64,000 nt of DNA from Dongshaea marina (lineage in GTDB: Bacteria > Pseudomonadota > Gammaproteobacteria > Enterobacterales > Aeromonadaceae): the NCBI RefSeq assembly GCF_003072645.1, contig NZ_CP028897.1:4968833-5032832 (forward strand). Reading direction: 5' to 3'. Position numbers and translations under genes: made by a program. Below the pieces are notes generated by a model. That model made no database searches, was not told where the DNA came from, and saw only the letters and a program-made list of their open reading frames with translations. Below, piece after piece: positions 31,596 through 40,777 of the stretch. The first letter of the stretch is position 1; each line of letters opens with the position of its first letter.

Positions 31596-33425
31596 GTGCA
31601 TGAGTTGCTCGTAGTTTCCCTGGCGGGGATCGTTGGTATCGGGGTTGTTTGTCAGTGGCTTGCCTGGAGGATCCGGCTGCCGGCGATCCTGTTTCTGCTG
31701 TTGGCCGGGATCATTGCCGGCCCTTTGACCGGCTGGCTACAACCAGACAAAGTATTTGGTCCCCTGCTTTTCCCCCTGGTTTCGATTTCGGTGGCCATCA
31801 TACTGTTTGAAGGGAGCCTTAACCTTAAGTTTGATGAACTGGCTGGTGTTGCAAAAGTGGTGCGGCGCCTGCTCAGTAGTGGTGTGCTGATCATCTTGCT
31901 GGCTTTGACCCCTCTGGCTCACTATCTGTTTGGTTTCCCATGGGATCTTTCACTGCTATTTGCATCCATGCTGGTCGTGACCGGTCCCACAGTGGTTGGA
32001 TCCATGCTACAGACGGTGCGTCCCTGCGCGAAGGTGGCAAATATTCTCAAGTGGGAGGGGATCCTGATTGATCCCATAGGGGCGATCCTGGCTGTTATCG
32101 TGTTTGAGTATATAGCGGCCTCAGGATCCACAGGCCATACACTGCTGGTATTTCTTAATAGCTTATTGGTGGGTTGTGGGTTGGGGAGTATCGCGGGTTA
32201 TGGTCTGGGGATCCTGCTCAGGCGACACTGGATCCCTGATTTTCTTGAAAATACAACCACTCTGGGATTTGTACTGGCTATCTATATGGTATCGGATCTG
32301 ATCCAGCCAGAGTCCGGGCTGCTCACAGTGACCATTATGGGTCTATGGTTAGCCAACATGAAGAGTGTGCATATCGCAGATATCCTCGACTTTAAGGAGA
32401 CCCTTAGCCTGTTGCTGGTTTCAGGGCTCTTTGTGGTGCTGGCTGCACGTCTGGATTTTTCACAGATCCAGCAGGTGTTCTGGCCTGCCTTGCTGCTGAT
32501 CGCCCTGCTACAACTGGTGATCCGCCCTCTTAAGGTGTGGGTTGCAACCTTTGGTAGCTCCCTGAGTTGGTCGCAACGATTGCTTGTAGGCTGGATTGGC
32601 CCTCGGGGAATTGTCGCCGCTGCGGTTGCTTCTGTGTTTGCCCATCACCTTAAAGAACTGGGATACCAACAAGCCTCTTTGCTGGTCCCCCTGACTTTTA
32701 TGGTGATTATTGGAACTGTCGTTCTGCAAAGTATTACGGCGCGCCCTCTGGCTCTGCTGCTAGGGGAGGCGGCGCCTCCGGCCAGGGGATTTCTTATTAT
32801 CGGTGCGAATCCCGTCGCCAGGACCATAGCCAAGGTGCTGTCTGATAACGGCATTGCGATTCGGATGACGGATCAGAGCTGGGATAACATCCGTGAGGCG
32901 CGGATGCTTAATCTACCCTGCTTTTACGGGCACCCGGTTTCAAAGCATGCAGAGCTGCACCTGGATCTCAGTGGTTTGGGGCAGGTGCTTAATCTCTCCA
33001 GCCATACTGACTTTGGCTCTCTTATCAATGCTCACTACCTGGGGGTCTTTGGTCGTAATAAGGTCTTTACTCTATCCATTGCTAAGCTGGAGCAGAGCGA
33101 GCGACTTGAGTTGGCGGATCAATATCAGGGCGATCTTCTGTTTGCCGAAGGGATGAGCTTTGGCAAGCTTGCCAGCTTGATCAGTCAGGGGGCATCGATC
33201 CGTACCACCCGGATCACTGAACAGTTTGGGATGGGGGATCTTTATAAAGAGTATCAGCTGGTTGTTCCGCTGTTTGCTCAGGATCCGGCTGGCCGCTTGC
33301 ATCTGTTTACTGCGGCTAATAAGCCTCAGGTTCGCGCCGAGTGGCAACTGATTAGCCTGGTCTCAGAGCGTATCGTGCGAAGCGATGGTGACTCTGAGAC
33401 TTCATCCTCAGGGGAGCTGGAGTAG
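31596..33425 (+). CDS. CPA1-type cation:proton antiporter with C-terminal nucleotide-binding (TrkA-N-like) domain
   Basis: This 609-residue membrane protein has about twelve hydrophobic segments (1-390) in Na+/H+-exchanger style, including a GPTVVGS segment and the IGPRGIVAAAVASVF helix typical of CPA1. A soluble region follows with a Rossmann-like start (RGFLIIGANPVARTIAKVL) and then a regulatory tail. It should exchange Na+ or K+ for H+ across the inner membrane. It starts at GTG 31596 with AAAGGAG upstream. It lies on the far side of oriC, where mioC often occurs. Confidence 0.85.
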   Translation: MHELLVVSLAGIVGIGVVCQWLAWRIRLPAILFLLLAGIIAGPLTGWLQPDKVFGPLLFPLVSISVAIILFEGSLNLKFDELAGVAKVVRRLLSSGVLIILLALTPLAHYLFGFPWDLSLLFASMLVVTGPTVVGSMLQTVRPCAKVANILKWEGILIDPIGAILAVIVFEYIAASGSTGHTLLVFLNSLLVGCGLGSIAGYGLGILLRRHWIPDFLENTTTLGFVLAIYMVSDLIQPESGLLTVTIMGLWLANMKSVHIADILDFKETLSLLLVSGLFVVLAARLDFSQIQQVFWPALLLIALLQLVIRPLKVWVATFGSSLSWSQRLLVGWIGPRGIVAAAVASVFAHHLKELGYQQASLLVPLTFMVIIGTVVLQSITARPLALLLGEAAPPARGFLIIGANPVARTIAKVLSDNGIAIRMTDQSWDNIREARMLNLPCFYGHPVSKHAELHLDLSGLGQVLNLSSHTDFGSLINAHYLGVFGRNKVFTLSIAKLEQSERLELADQYQGDLLFAEGMSFGKLASLISQGASIRTTRITEQFGMGDLYKEYQLVVPLFAQDPAGRLHLFTAANKPQVRAEWQLISLVSERIVRSDGDSETSSSGELE

Positions 33426-33435
33426 CCTGATAACT

Positions 33436-33444
33436 TGTGGATAA
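33436..33444 (-). promoter_or_regulatory. DnaA box after the antiporter gene
   Basis: TGTGGATAA (TTATCCACA on the minus strand) lies 10 bases after the antiporter stop. It is an isolated perfect box between the antiporter and the aryl polyene cluster. Confidence 0.5.
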
Positions 33445-33613
33445 CTCTTTGGATTATTTGCTTCATGGGGGTTGGCTTTAGGTTTTTATCCGGAGCGGTT
33501 CGGCTCTTATCTGGATGTTCTGCGCCCGGCTGGGAGTCGAACCGAATCCTGTCTGCTGTTAGAGCCAACCCGCCGAGACTGGTATTGGTTTCACTCCGTT
33601 TTTTGCGGCTGGC

Positions 33614-34318
33614 TCAGCTTTGTGTCAGCAGGGGCAGGGCAACTGGCTGGCACTTCAGGTCGGCTGTAATCTTGTGGAGCTGCCATTGAGGGAGAGAGTC
33701 GCGTTGACAGGCCGCAAGGTAGCCTGTGTCGAGTTGCCAGAGAGCCAGGTGATACTGGTGTTTATCCAGGTAGTTGGTAAGCTTCAGGGGCGTAGACAGG
33801 GATAACTCTACCTTGTTGAGCCCTGCGTTGAGGCCTTGTCCGTGACTCTTTAGGAGCGCCTCCTTGAGGGTCCAGAGTTGGTAGAAGCTCTGAGTTCGCT
33901 GTTGCAGCGACAGCTGTTCCAGCATCCGTTGTTCACTCTCACAGAAAAAGCGCCTCGCGATGTTGAGAGGATCTCTTGGTCTTGGTTTGCACTCGATATC
34001 CACACCAACCTGGCCCTCATCTGCTATGGCTAGCACCAGGGTGTCGCCGCTGTGGCTCAGGTTGAAGCTTAGGCTTGAGTCTGCAAGCTGAGGGCGTCCG
34101 TACGGGTTGTGGATAAACCTCAGATCACTAGGGTGACAGTTGCAACGTTTTGCCAACAGCTGACGCAGCAGCAGCCTGCTCACCAGGTACTCATGACGGC
34201 GTTTGGGGTTGGTCAGTGCGTGCTGGGTCTGCAGCTCTTTTGTGCTGAGCCAGGAGTTATCCGCATTGAGCGCGCCAGGATCCAGATCCTGGCTATTAAT
34301 CAGATAGATATCAGCCAC
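33614..34318 (-). CDS. Sfp-type 4'-phosphopantetheinyl transferase of the APE cluster
   Basis: This 234-residue enzyme transfers the phosphopantetheine arm of CoA to carrier proteins. It has the Mg2+-binding motif VGVDIE and the WTLKEALLK motif of Sfp-type transferases, plus FNLSHSGD before them. It starts at GTG 34318, overlapping the apeR stop by eight bases, and is the last gene of the minus-strand operon. The natural substrates are the two ACPs ApeE and ApeF. Having a dedicated transferase would free the pathway from the host AcpS. Confidence 0.88.
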   Translation of the reverse strand: MADIYLINSQDLDPGALNADNSWLSTKELQTQHALTNPKRRHEYLVSRLLLRQLLAKRCNCHPSDLRFIHNPYGRPQLADSSLSFNLSHSGDTLVLAIADEGQVGVDIECKPRPRDPLNIARRFFCESEQRMLEQLSLQQRTQSFYQLWTLKEALLKSHGQGLNAGLNKVELSLSTPLKLTNYLDKHQYHLALWQLDTGYLAACQRDSLPQWQLHKITADLKCQPVALPLLTQS

Positions 34319-35534
34319 GACGGAAGATCAGCGAAGTATTGATCCCGCCAAAGGCGAAATTATTACTCATAACAAGATCCGTGTGGATCATCCGCCCCTG
34401 ATCCTGAATATAATCCAGGGATCCACAGCGAGGATCGACCTGTGCGAGATTGATGGTGGGGGCAAACCAATTCTCACGCATCATCTCTATGGCCAGGTGT
34501 GCCTCAATCGCCCCGCATGCCCCCAGGGTGTGACCAAAATAGCTCTTCATCGAGCTGATGGGGATCCTTGAGCCAAATACCCGTTCGGTGGCTGTTGTTT
34601 CAGCAATATCCCCGCGCTCGGTCGCCGTGCCATGGGCGCTCACATAACCGATCTGATCCGGATTCAGTTGTGCATCCTTCAAGGCTAACTCGATCGCAAC
34701 CTGCATGGTTTCAGCTGTGGGCTGGGTAATGTGTTGGGCATCGCAGTTGGTGCCATATCCCACGATCTCCGCCAGTATGGTCGCCCCTCTTTGCCTGGCA
34801 TACTCATACTCTTCGAGGATCAGGGTGCCGGCACCCTCACCGATCACCAGCCCATCCCGCTCCTGATCGAAGGGGCGGGGGGTGCTCTGTGGGGTGTCAT
34901 TTTTAACACTGGTTGCGAACAGGGTATCAAACACTGCGGCCTCGGTCGGGCAGAGCTCCTCTGCGCCTCCTGCGATCATCACGGTTTGTTGACCATGTTT
35001 AATCGCTTCATAGGCATAACCGATCCCCTGGCTTCCAGAGGTGCAGGCACTCGAGGTGGTATAGACTCGCCCCTTGAGGCCAAAAAACAGGCTGACATTG
35101 ACCGCCGTGGTGTGGGGCATCAGCTGAATATAGGTGGTCGCATTGATCGCCCGGGTGCTGTGCTCATTGAGCATGGTGCTCAGGGCTGACAGCGGGGAGG
35201 TGCTACCGATGGATGAGCCATAGGATATTCCGGTTTGTCCACTCTCAAGTATCGGATCCTTGAGGAGGCCTGCCTGTTCCAGGGCGCGTTCCGTGGCCAG
35301 GGTTGCCATTCTGGAGACCCGTCCCATAGAGCGTACCTGTTTTCGGCCATAGTGGGAGGGTAATTCGAAGTCGTTTACCGGCCCCCCCAGGTTGGTATTC
35401 AGGCCATCAAACTTGGCCCAGTCGGCCATGTAGCGGATCCCTGTTTTACCCTGCTCTATGCTCTGTCTTATTTGTGGCCAGCTCTGGCCCAGTGAGGTGA
35501 TGCTGCTCATCCCGGTGACGACGACTCGTTTCAT
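34311..35534 (-). CDS. apeR: ApeR, beta-ketoacyl-ACP synthase of aryl polyene biosynthesis
   Basis: This 407-residue FabF-like thiolase-fold enzyme has the Cys-His-His triad: TSSACTSGSQG (Cys), SAHGTATERGD (His) and KSYFGHTLGACGA (His). In studied APE systems ApeR is an extra ketosynthase next to the ApeO/ApeC pair and is thought to act in starting or in a branch step. It overlaps apeQ by four bases (ATGA). Confidence 0.88.
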   Translation of the reverse strand: MKRVVVTGMSSITSLGQSWPQIRQSIEQGKTGIRYMADWAKFDGLNTNLGGPVNDFELPSHYGRKQVRSMGRVSRMATLATERALEQAGLLKDPILESGQTGISYGSSIGSTSPLSALSTMLNEHSTRAINATTYIQLMPHTTAVNVSLFFGLKGRVYTTSSACTSGSQGIGYAYEAIKHGQQTVMIAGGAEELCPTEAAVFDTLFATSVKNDTPQSTPRPFDQERDGLVIGEGAGTLILEEYEYARQRGATILAEIVGYGTNCDAQHITQPTAETMQVAIELALKDAQLNPDQIGYVSAHGTATERGDIAETTATERVFGSRIPISSMKSYFGHTLGACGAIEAHLAIEMMRENWFAPTINLAQVDPRCGSLDYIQDQGRMIHTDLVMSNNFAFGGINTSLIFRRG

Positions 35535-36256
35535 ACCAGACCTCCATCGATTGCGATCACCTGACGGGTCACATAGGCTGCAATATCCGACATCAGGTAT
35601 GAGACCAGGCCAGCCACCTCCTCGGGTTGCCCCATGCGCCGGGCCGGGATCAGTTTCAGGGCTTGCTGGGTTTCTGCATCGCTGACCATGTCGGTTTCAA
35701 TTAAACCGGGAGCGACACAGTTGACGGTGATCTTGCGCTTGGCAAGCTCCAGCGCCAGGGATTTGCTGGCTCCGATAATCCCGGCCTTTGCCGCACCATA
35801 GTTGACCTGGCCACGGTTTCCAGCAATGCCTGAGACCGAGGAGAGGGTCACGATGCGCCCTGGCTTACGGGTGCGAACCATGGGCATGATGATGGGATGC
35901 AGAACATTGTAAAAACTATCCAGGTTAGTGCTTAAAACCGCATCCCAGTCTTCGGCTGGCATCGCAGGGAAGGCGTTATCTCTGCAGATCCCGGCATTAT
36001 TGACGACACCGTAATAACAGCCATGCTGCTTGATATCCTGCTCTATTTGTTGCTTGCACTGCTCCCTGTCAGCAACATTAAACTGCAGAAGCCGTCCTGC
36101 TACACCCAGCTTTTGAACCTGCGAGAGTGTATCTTCGGCGCCACTTTGACTTCCCATGTAGTGGACCACAATATTGAAACCATCTTTAGCCAGTTGCAGG
36201 GCGATGGCTTTGCCTATGCCCCGGCTTGCGCCTGTGACCAGTACAGTTCGAGTCAT
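35531..36256 (-). CDS. apeQ: ApeQ, 3-ketoacyl-ACP reductase
   Basis: This 241-residue short-chain dehydrogenase resembles FabG. It has the NADPH motif TGASRGIGKA, NNAG in the central strand, and the Ser-Tyr-Lys active site in SSVSGIAGNRGQVNYGAAKA. It reduces the keto group after each condensation of polyene extension. It starts one base after apeP ends. Confidence 0.9.
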   Translation of the reverse strand: MTRTVLVTGASRGIGKAIALQLAKDGFNIVVHYMGSQSGAEDTLSQVQKLGVAGRLLQFNVADREQCKQQIEQDIKQHGCYYGVVNNAGICRDNAFPAMPAEDWDAVLSTNLDSFYNVLHPIIMPMVRTRKPGRIVTLSSVSGIAGNRGQVNYGAAKAGIIGASKSLALELAKRKITVNCVAPGLIETDMVSDAETQQALKLIPARRMGQPEEVAGLVSYLMSDIAAYVTRQVIAIDGGLV

Positions 36257-36257
36257 A

Positions 36258-36716
36258 TTATTTTCCTGACAGGTATTCTTCTATTTTAGATTTTTCCGGC
36301 ATAAAGGTATTGATTCGGCCAGTTGCCAGTAGTTGCCCATCTTCTGTGTGGATATTGCAGTCGAAGCTCCCCAGGGTCTCTTCCAGATAGATGAGGGAGG
36401 CAGATATATGCAGTACCTGACCGGGCAAAAAGTACTCACAGTGTGCCGTATACTTGCGGCTACCCAGTAAAAAACCCAGCTGGGGTGTCTGTCTCTGCTG
36501 GTAGAGCTGCCAGCCCCGATACACGGCAATGGCCTGTGCCATGAACTCGATTCCTATCCAGTTCGGGACCCCCTCGGGCTGATAAAAGGGGTTGGCTTCG
36601 GTGATCGTCAGCTGACAGGTAACACTATCGTCCGAAGTTGCGATCGCCTGATCGAGCAGGATCATCGGCTCTTGATGGGGGATCAACTCTTCTATGGCTA
36701 CTTCACTGATTTTCAT
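36258..36716 (-). CDS. apeP: ApeP, hotdog-fold 3-hydroxyacyl-ACP dehydratase subunit
   Basis: This 152-residue protein has a hotdog-type pattern: IPHQEPMILLDQ near the N-terminus and NWIGIEFMAQAIAVYRGWQL, the catalytic-helix segment with the acidic residue. In Xenorhabdus, ApeP pairs with ApeI to make the dehydratase that leaves a trans double bond. It overlaps apeO by 14 bases. Confidence 0.87.
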   Translation of the reverse strand: MKISEVAIEELIPHQEPMILLDQAIATSDDSVTCQLTITEANPFYQPEGVPNWIGIEFMAQAIAVYRGWQLYQQRQTPQLGFLLGSRKYTAHCEYFLPGQVLHISASLIYLEETLGSFDCNIHTEDGQLLATGRINTFMPEKSKIEEYLSGK

Positions 36717-37890
36717 CGTTTTTTCCGATTATTACACTCGCGTTGCTGCCACCGAACGCGAAGGAGTTACTCATAAAAATGGGCTGCTTCCATGTCTGGC
36801 CTGGTTTGACCAATCCGATGATTGGCAGCTCCGGATCCCGCTGCTGATCCCAGATCTGGGCCGGAAGGCGTTGTAGGGGATCTTGAAGTAACAGAGCGCA
36901 GAGTGCAATCTCTGTTGCACCTGCGGCTCCCAGGGTATGTCCTGTCAGTGGTTTGGTTGAGCTACAGGGCATGTCTGAGCCAAACAGAGAGTGAATTAAG
37001 GCCGCTTCCATCGCATCATTTTTGGGAGTGGCGGTTCCGTGAAGATTGATATACCCCAGTTGCTCCGCAGTGACTCCTGCCATCTCCAGCGCCTGTTCAA
37101 TCGCTAGTTTTGCTCCATTTCCGGTGGGGTCGGGGGCCGATATATGGTAACCATCGGAGGACTCACCGGCTCCCATCAGGCGCAAAGGGGCCTTATCCCG
37201 GGTCAGTAACATCAGGGCTGCTCCTTCACCTATGGTGATACCATTACGATTTTGGCTAAAAGGATTACAGATTGCTTCGCTGACGGACTCCAGACTGTCA
37301 AAGCCGTTGAGGGTTAGCTGGCAAAGGGTATCGCATCCCCCCACCAGAACCGCATCCAGCATGTTGCTTTTAACTAGCCTTGCGGCGGAGGCAAAGGCCT
37401 TGGCGCTCGACGAACAGGCGGTGGAGATGGTGTAACTCGTACCCTTAGCTCCGCTAAAGGCAGCCAGGAATTCACTGATTTGACCATACTCTTGCTGGCG
37501 ATAGTGAAAATTAGCCGGCCACTGTTGGTACTGTTTGAGGTGGGTAACCGCACTCTCTCCATCGGATATGCCACTGGTGCTGGTGCCCAGGACGATGCCA
37601 ACCCGGGAGGCGCCGTAGATGTTGATGGCGTGTTGAACCTCGGCTTCCAGCTGACGATAACAGTGAGCGAGTAATCGATTATTACGACACTCCCATGCTT
37701 CAAATGGCTTGGGAAGTGGCTCGAGTTCTGTCGGGACATGTGCCGCCATACAGCCTCTTTGACTGATGAGCGAATGATAAGGCCGTATATTGGATTGTGA
37801 AGCGGAATACAGATTGTTCAGGATCTGCTCAGGTTCATCACCCAAAGCATTGATCATCCCCAGCGCCTTGATGTAGATACTGCTCATCAA
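36703..37890 (-). CDS. apeO: ApeO, beta-ketoacyl-ACP synthase (elongating)
   Basis: This 395-residue ketosynthase has Cys in STACSSSAKAF, His in NLHGTATPKND and His in KPLTGHTLGAAGATE. It is the active partner of a heterodimer with the chain-length factor ApeC, an arrangement like type II polyketide synthases. It condenses malonyl-ACP onto the growing aryl polyene. Its ATG overlaps the apeN stop by four bases. Confidence 0.9.
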   Translation of the reverse strand: MMSSIYIKALGMINALGDEPEQILNNLYSASQSNIRPYHSLISQRGCMAAHVPTELEPLPKPFEAWECRNNRLLAHCYRQLEAEVQHAINIYGASRVGIVLGTSTSGISDGESAVTHLKQYQQWPANFHYRQQEYGQISEFLAAFSGAKGTSYTISTACSSSAKAFASAARLVKSNMLDAVLVGGCDTLCQLTLNGFDSLESVSEAICNPFSQNRNGITIGEGAALMLLTRDKAPLRLMGAGESSDGYHISAPDPTGNGAKLAIEQALEMAGVTAEQLGYINLHGTATPKNDAMEAALIHSLFGSDMPCSSTKPLTGHTLGAAGATEIALCALLLQDPLQRLPAQIWDQQRDPELPIIGLVKPGQTWKQPIFMSNSFAFGGSNASVIIGKNDENQ

Positions 37891-38468
37891 TGTTGTGCCT
37901 GAATTGTTTCTATGGTCAGTGAATAGTGTCGCTGAATATGTCGATAGGTGATCTTGCCGCGCCAGTGATCCGGATATTGATAGTTAATCTGGATCAGCGG
38001 TTTGCCATCGACCAGCACACTGCGCGTCAAAGGTGTGTCCTGGAGAGTCATCCCCCCCCTGGCAAGCAGGGGAGACAGTACCTTCGCCGGGTAATAGGTG
38101 ATGATAAAATCGGCCAGCATATACAAGGGTTGCAGTTGTTTGGATACTGCAGGCAGTGAGCTGGTTTTTATCTCTTTGCCATCCCAGTTAGCAGAGAATA
38201 GCTCTCCTCCCCAGGGGCTAATGCCGACCAGCACCAGGCGCTCCGGGGATTGCTCAACCTGGAACTGCAGTGAATGAGTTTGCTGCTTATATTTTCCACT
38301 GACCAGTTGGGTGGCTGTTATCTTTTGTGGGTAACTATTTGGCTGCGGCAGGGTAAATGGATGATCCTTTGCCAGCGTGACCCGGCTGGGGGCTTGTTGC
38401 CTGATGCTGCTGCAAGCCGTGAGGGCTAATAGCAGGCCGCAGATGAGCAGTATCCGGTTTTTTCTCAT
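37887..38468 (-). CDS. apeN: ApeN, DUF3261-type lipoprotein
   Basis: This 193-residue protein has a lipoprotein signal (ICGLLLALTACSS, lipobox LTAC). The mature part contains the DUF3261 pattern (SLQFQVEQSPERLVLVGIS, then PWGGELFSANWDG). In APE clusters it is one of the export/anchoring genes together with ApeL and ApeM, probably at the outer membrane. It overlaps apeM by four bases. Confidence 0.85.
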   Translation of the reverse strand: MRKNRILLICGLLLALTACSSIRQQAPSRVTLAKDHPFTLPQPNSYPQKITATQLVSGKYKQQTHSLQFQVEQSPERLVLVGISPWGGELFSANWDGKEIKTSSLPAVSKQLQPLYMLADFIITYYPAKVLSPLLARGGMTLQDTPLTRSVLVDGKPLIQINYQYPDHWRGKITYRHIQRHYSLTIETIQAQH

Positions 38469-40777
38469 GAATCACTCCTTGCAACCAGAGGTGAAAGCAC
38501 AAAGGCGGCACCAATGCCCACCAGCACAGTAAGTCCGAAGCCGTGGACCGCCTGGGTATGAGACAGTGCCAGCAATCCGAAGGAGAGCAGGGTGGTCACC
38601 GCCGACAGAGCGATCGCGATCAGGGTGTTGAGGGGTCTCTTTCCTGCTTCGGCAAAAAACAGTGTGTAGTCGACACCGATCCCCAGCACCAGCATCAGCG
38701 CCAGCATGTGAAACAGGTTGAGGGTCTCTCCCATTAGCGAAGTTGCCCCCAGAGCTAGTAACCCGGCAAGCAGGGGGGGCAGCATCAGAATCGATGCGCG
38801 CCTTACGCCATAGCGGCCTAGCAGCAATAGCGCGATTGCCAGGTAAGCGCCTCCCAGGATCCAGGCAATACGATGCCGGTAGAGTTTAAACAGGGCCGAG
38901 ATATCATCGGCTTTACTAATCAGGGTGATATGTGGGCCTTGTAATTGCTGGAGCAGCTGTAGGCTGTGGCTGTGCCCCAGCAGGACTATCCCGGCGTATT
39001 GCCCCTTAAACTCTCCCTGCCACAGGAAATGCAGATTCTTTGAGACCGGACTCTCCAGCCATTGTTTCACTCCCACGGGCTTGAAAGGCTGTGATAGCAG
39101 TTCTTCGAGCACCTGTTGCCGATTCTTCAGGCCCAGTTTACTGAAATACTCGGGAAGCAATTGTTGATAGCGACTGTGGAGTAGCTGGTAGTTCTGTTGC
39201 TGAGTATGGACAGAGGGCAGCCAGCTGGCTAATCCCTGGTAACTGGCCAGTTGCTGCTGGCTTATAAGTTGATCTAATTGGCTAAAGAGGGCTTCCTGGC
39301 GCTCCAGGACCTGCTGAGGGGTTTGACCCTCAACGACAAAGAAACGGGTATCGAACTGGTATCCCAGCATCTGCTTGAGCTTTGTATCATTGTGCACAAG
39401 CTCGGGGGAGCTTGATTGCAGTACCCGAATATCATCATTGGCCTTGAGATGGTAGATGGCAACCAGGCTGGCGAGTATCAGGATAGCGAATCCTAGTTGT
39501 AACTGGCGGGTTGTGGGGCGCAGCCAGCATTGGAGCAGCAGGTTGCAACCCCGGGTGAGCCAGTTCGGTCGTGAGTAGACTCGCTGGGATGCCAGATGAG
39601 GAAAGAGTGCGATGACGGTGAAAAAAGCCATCAGCAGGCCGGCGGCGGAAAATAGTGCCAGCTGTCTCAAGCCCGGAAAGGGAGCGATTGCCAATGAAAG
39701 ATAGGCGATCACACTGGTCAGCATCCCCATGGTGATCGCCGGCATGATATGCCTGAGCCCGCTAAACCTGTCTTTTTGTGGGAGATATTGTTCAGCAAAA
39801 AAATGAAAGGAGTAATCGATCGATACCCCGATCAGGCTGGCTCCGAACACCAGGGTAAAGAGATGCACGCTGCCAAAACACCAGATGGTGATCACCAGAG
39901 CCGCCAGGCTACCCACCAGGATCGATAGCAGGCTTAGTAGCAGGGGGCGCCCGGAGCGAAAAGCTGCCAGCAACAGGATGATCACTCCCAGCAGGGAGCC
40001 AATGCCTATGGTTGAGATCTCCTGCTGGGCGGATTGGCTTCCCTGCGCCGCAAAAAATAACGACCCTGTCTTGAGAACTTCGACCGAGGGGTACTGTTTT
40101 TCAATCTCAGTCAGAGTCTCATTGAGGGGAGGTAGCAGGCGCTTTTGTGCCGCCAGAGAGAAGGGGGAGTCCAGGGTTGAGGCACTGAGAAACACCCAGA
40201 TCTTTCCATCCTGTCTGAGAGTCAGCCGGTTATGGTTCAAAGAGAGCTTGCCACCGGCATTCGGCAGGGTGCCCAGGTAATTGGAAAACAGGAAGAAGGG
40301 ATCTTCCGAGAGCATGGCCGCACGCCCTGAGCCCAGGGGGCCGAACAGGGTCGCCATGGCAGAGGCCATCAGGTTTTTTGGAGACTCTTCGAGCTGTTGG
40401 CGCTGGGCCTGGCTCAGGAGCTGCTGGCGCATCGGATAGTAAAACTTTGCATAGGCCTGCATCTGGGTGGGGCTGACCTTGTACTGAATCGAGGTATAGC
40501 CCTGAGTCTCTTTTAGCCTGGCTGCCAGTATGTCGGCGGCGGCCATTGCGTCGGCCTGCTTGCCAGCTCCGACCAGAAAGAGCAGCTTACGTCCGAGCTC
40601 TTTGGTGGCCAGATCCATCGCATGGGTTGCCTGTGGCGTCTTTTCGGTATGAGGAAGCAGGGCCAGGATATTGGTTTGCAGCGGAAATCCCTGGAACAGC
40701 ATGCGTCCCAGGGAAACGGCAAAAACGCTGACGAGCAGCAGCCACAACAATGGCCACAGTGGATTATTCAGGCGCAA
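38465..40777 (-). CDS. apeM: ApeM, MMPL/RND-type exporter of aryl polyene lipid
   Basis: This inner-membrane transporter of about 770 residues has two RND/MMPL repeats, each one membrane helix, a large periplasmic loop and five more helices. Motifs such as ASLIGVSIDYSFHFFAEQYL and VLGIGVDYTLFFAEAGKR contain the Asp residues of the proton relay. No ATG start is near the first helix; a TTG at 40777 preceded by GAAGAG is the likely start. The open frame extends 29 codons further upstream to an ATG inside apeL. It probably extracts the polyene product toward the outer membrane. Confidence 0.88.
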   Translation of the reverse strand: MRLNNPLWPLLWLLLVSVFAVSLGRMLFQGFPLQTNILALLPHTEKTPQATHAMDLATKELGRKLLFLVGAGKQADAMAAADILAARLKETQGYTSIQYKVSPTQMQAYAKFYYPMRQQLLSQAQRQQLEESPKNLMASAMATLFGPLGSGRAAMLSEDPFFLFSNYLGTLPNAGGKLSLNHNRLTLRQDGKIWVFLSASTLDSPFSLAAQKRLLPPLNETLTEIEKQYPSVEVLKTGSLFFAAQGSQSAQQEISTIGIGSLLGVIILLLAAFRSGRPLLLSLLSILVGSLAALVITIWCFGSVHLFTLVFGASLIGVSIDYSFHFFAEQYLPQKDRFSGLRHIMPAITMGMLTSVIAYLSLAIAPFPGLRQLALFSAAGLLMAFFTVIALFPHLASQRVYSRPNWLTRGCNLLLQCWLRPTTRQLQLGFAILILASLVAIYHLKANDDIRVLQSSSPELVHNDTKLKQMLGYQFDTRFFVVEGQTPQQVLERQEALFSQLDQLISQQQLASYQGLASWLPSVHTQQQNYQLLHSRYQQLLPEYFSKLGLKNRQQVLEELLSQPFKPVGVKQWLESPVSKNLHFLWQGEFKGQYAGIVLLGHSHSLQLLQQLQGPHITLISKADDISALFKLYRHRIAWILGGAYLAIALLLLGRYGVRRASILMLPPLLAGLLALGATSLMGETLNLFHMLALMLVLGIGVDYTLFFAEAGKRPLNTLIAIALSAVTTLLSFGLLALSHTQAVHGFGLTVLVGIGAAFVLSPLVARSDS

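Noticed and set aside
33435..33689. Plus-strand frames after the antiporter, overlapping the PPTase end
   Set aside because: Two competing frames, no clear start signal, overlap with a strong antisense gene, and no recognised domain.
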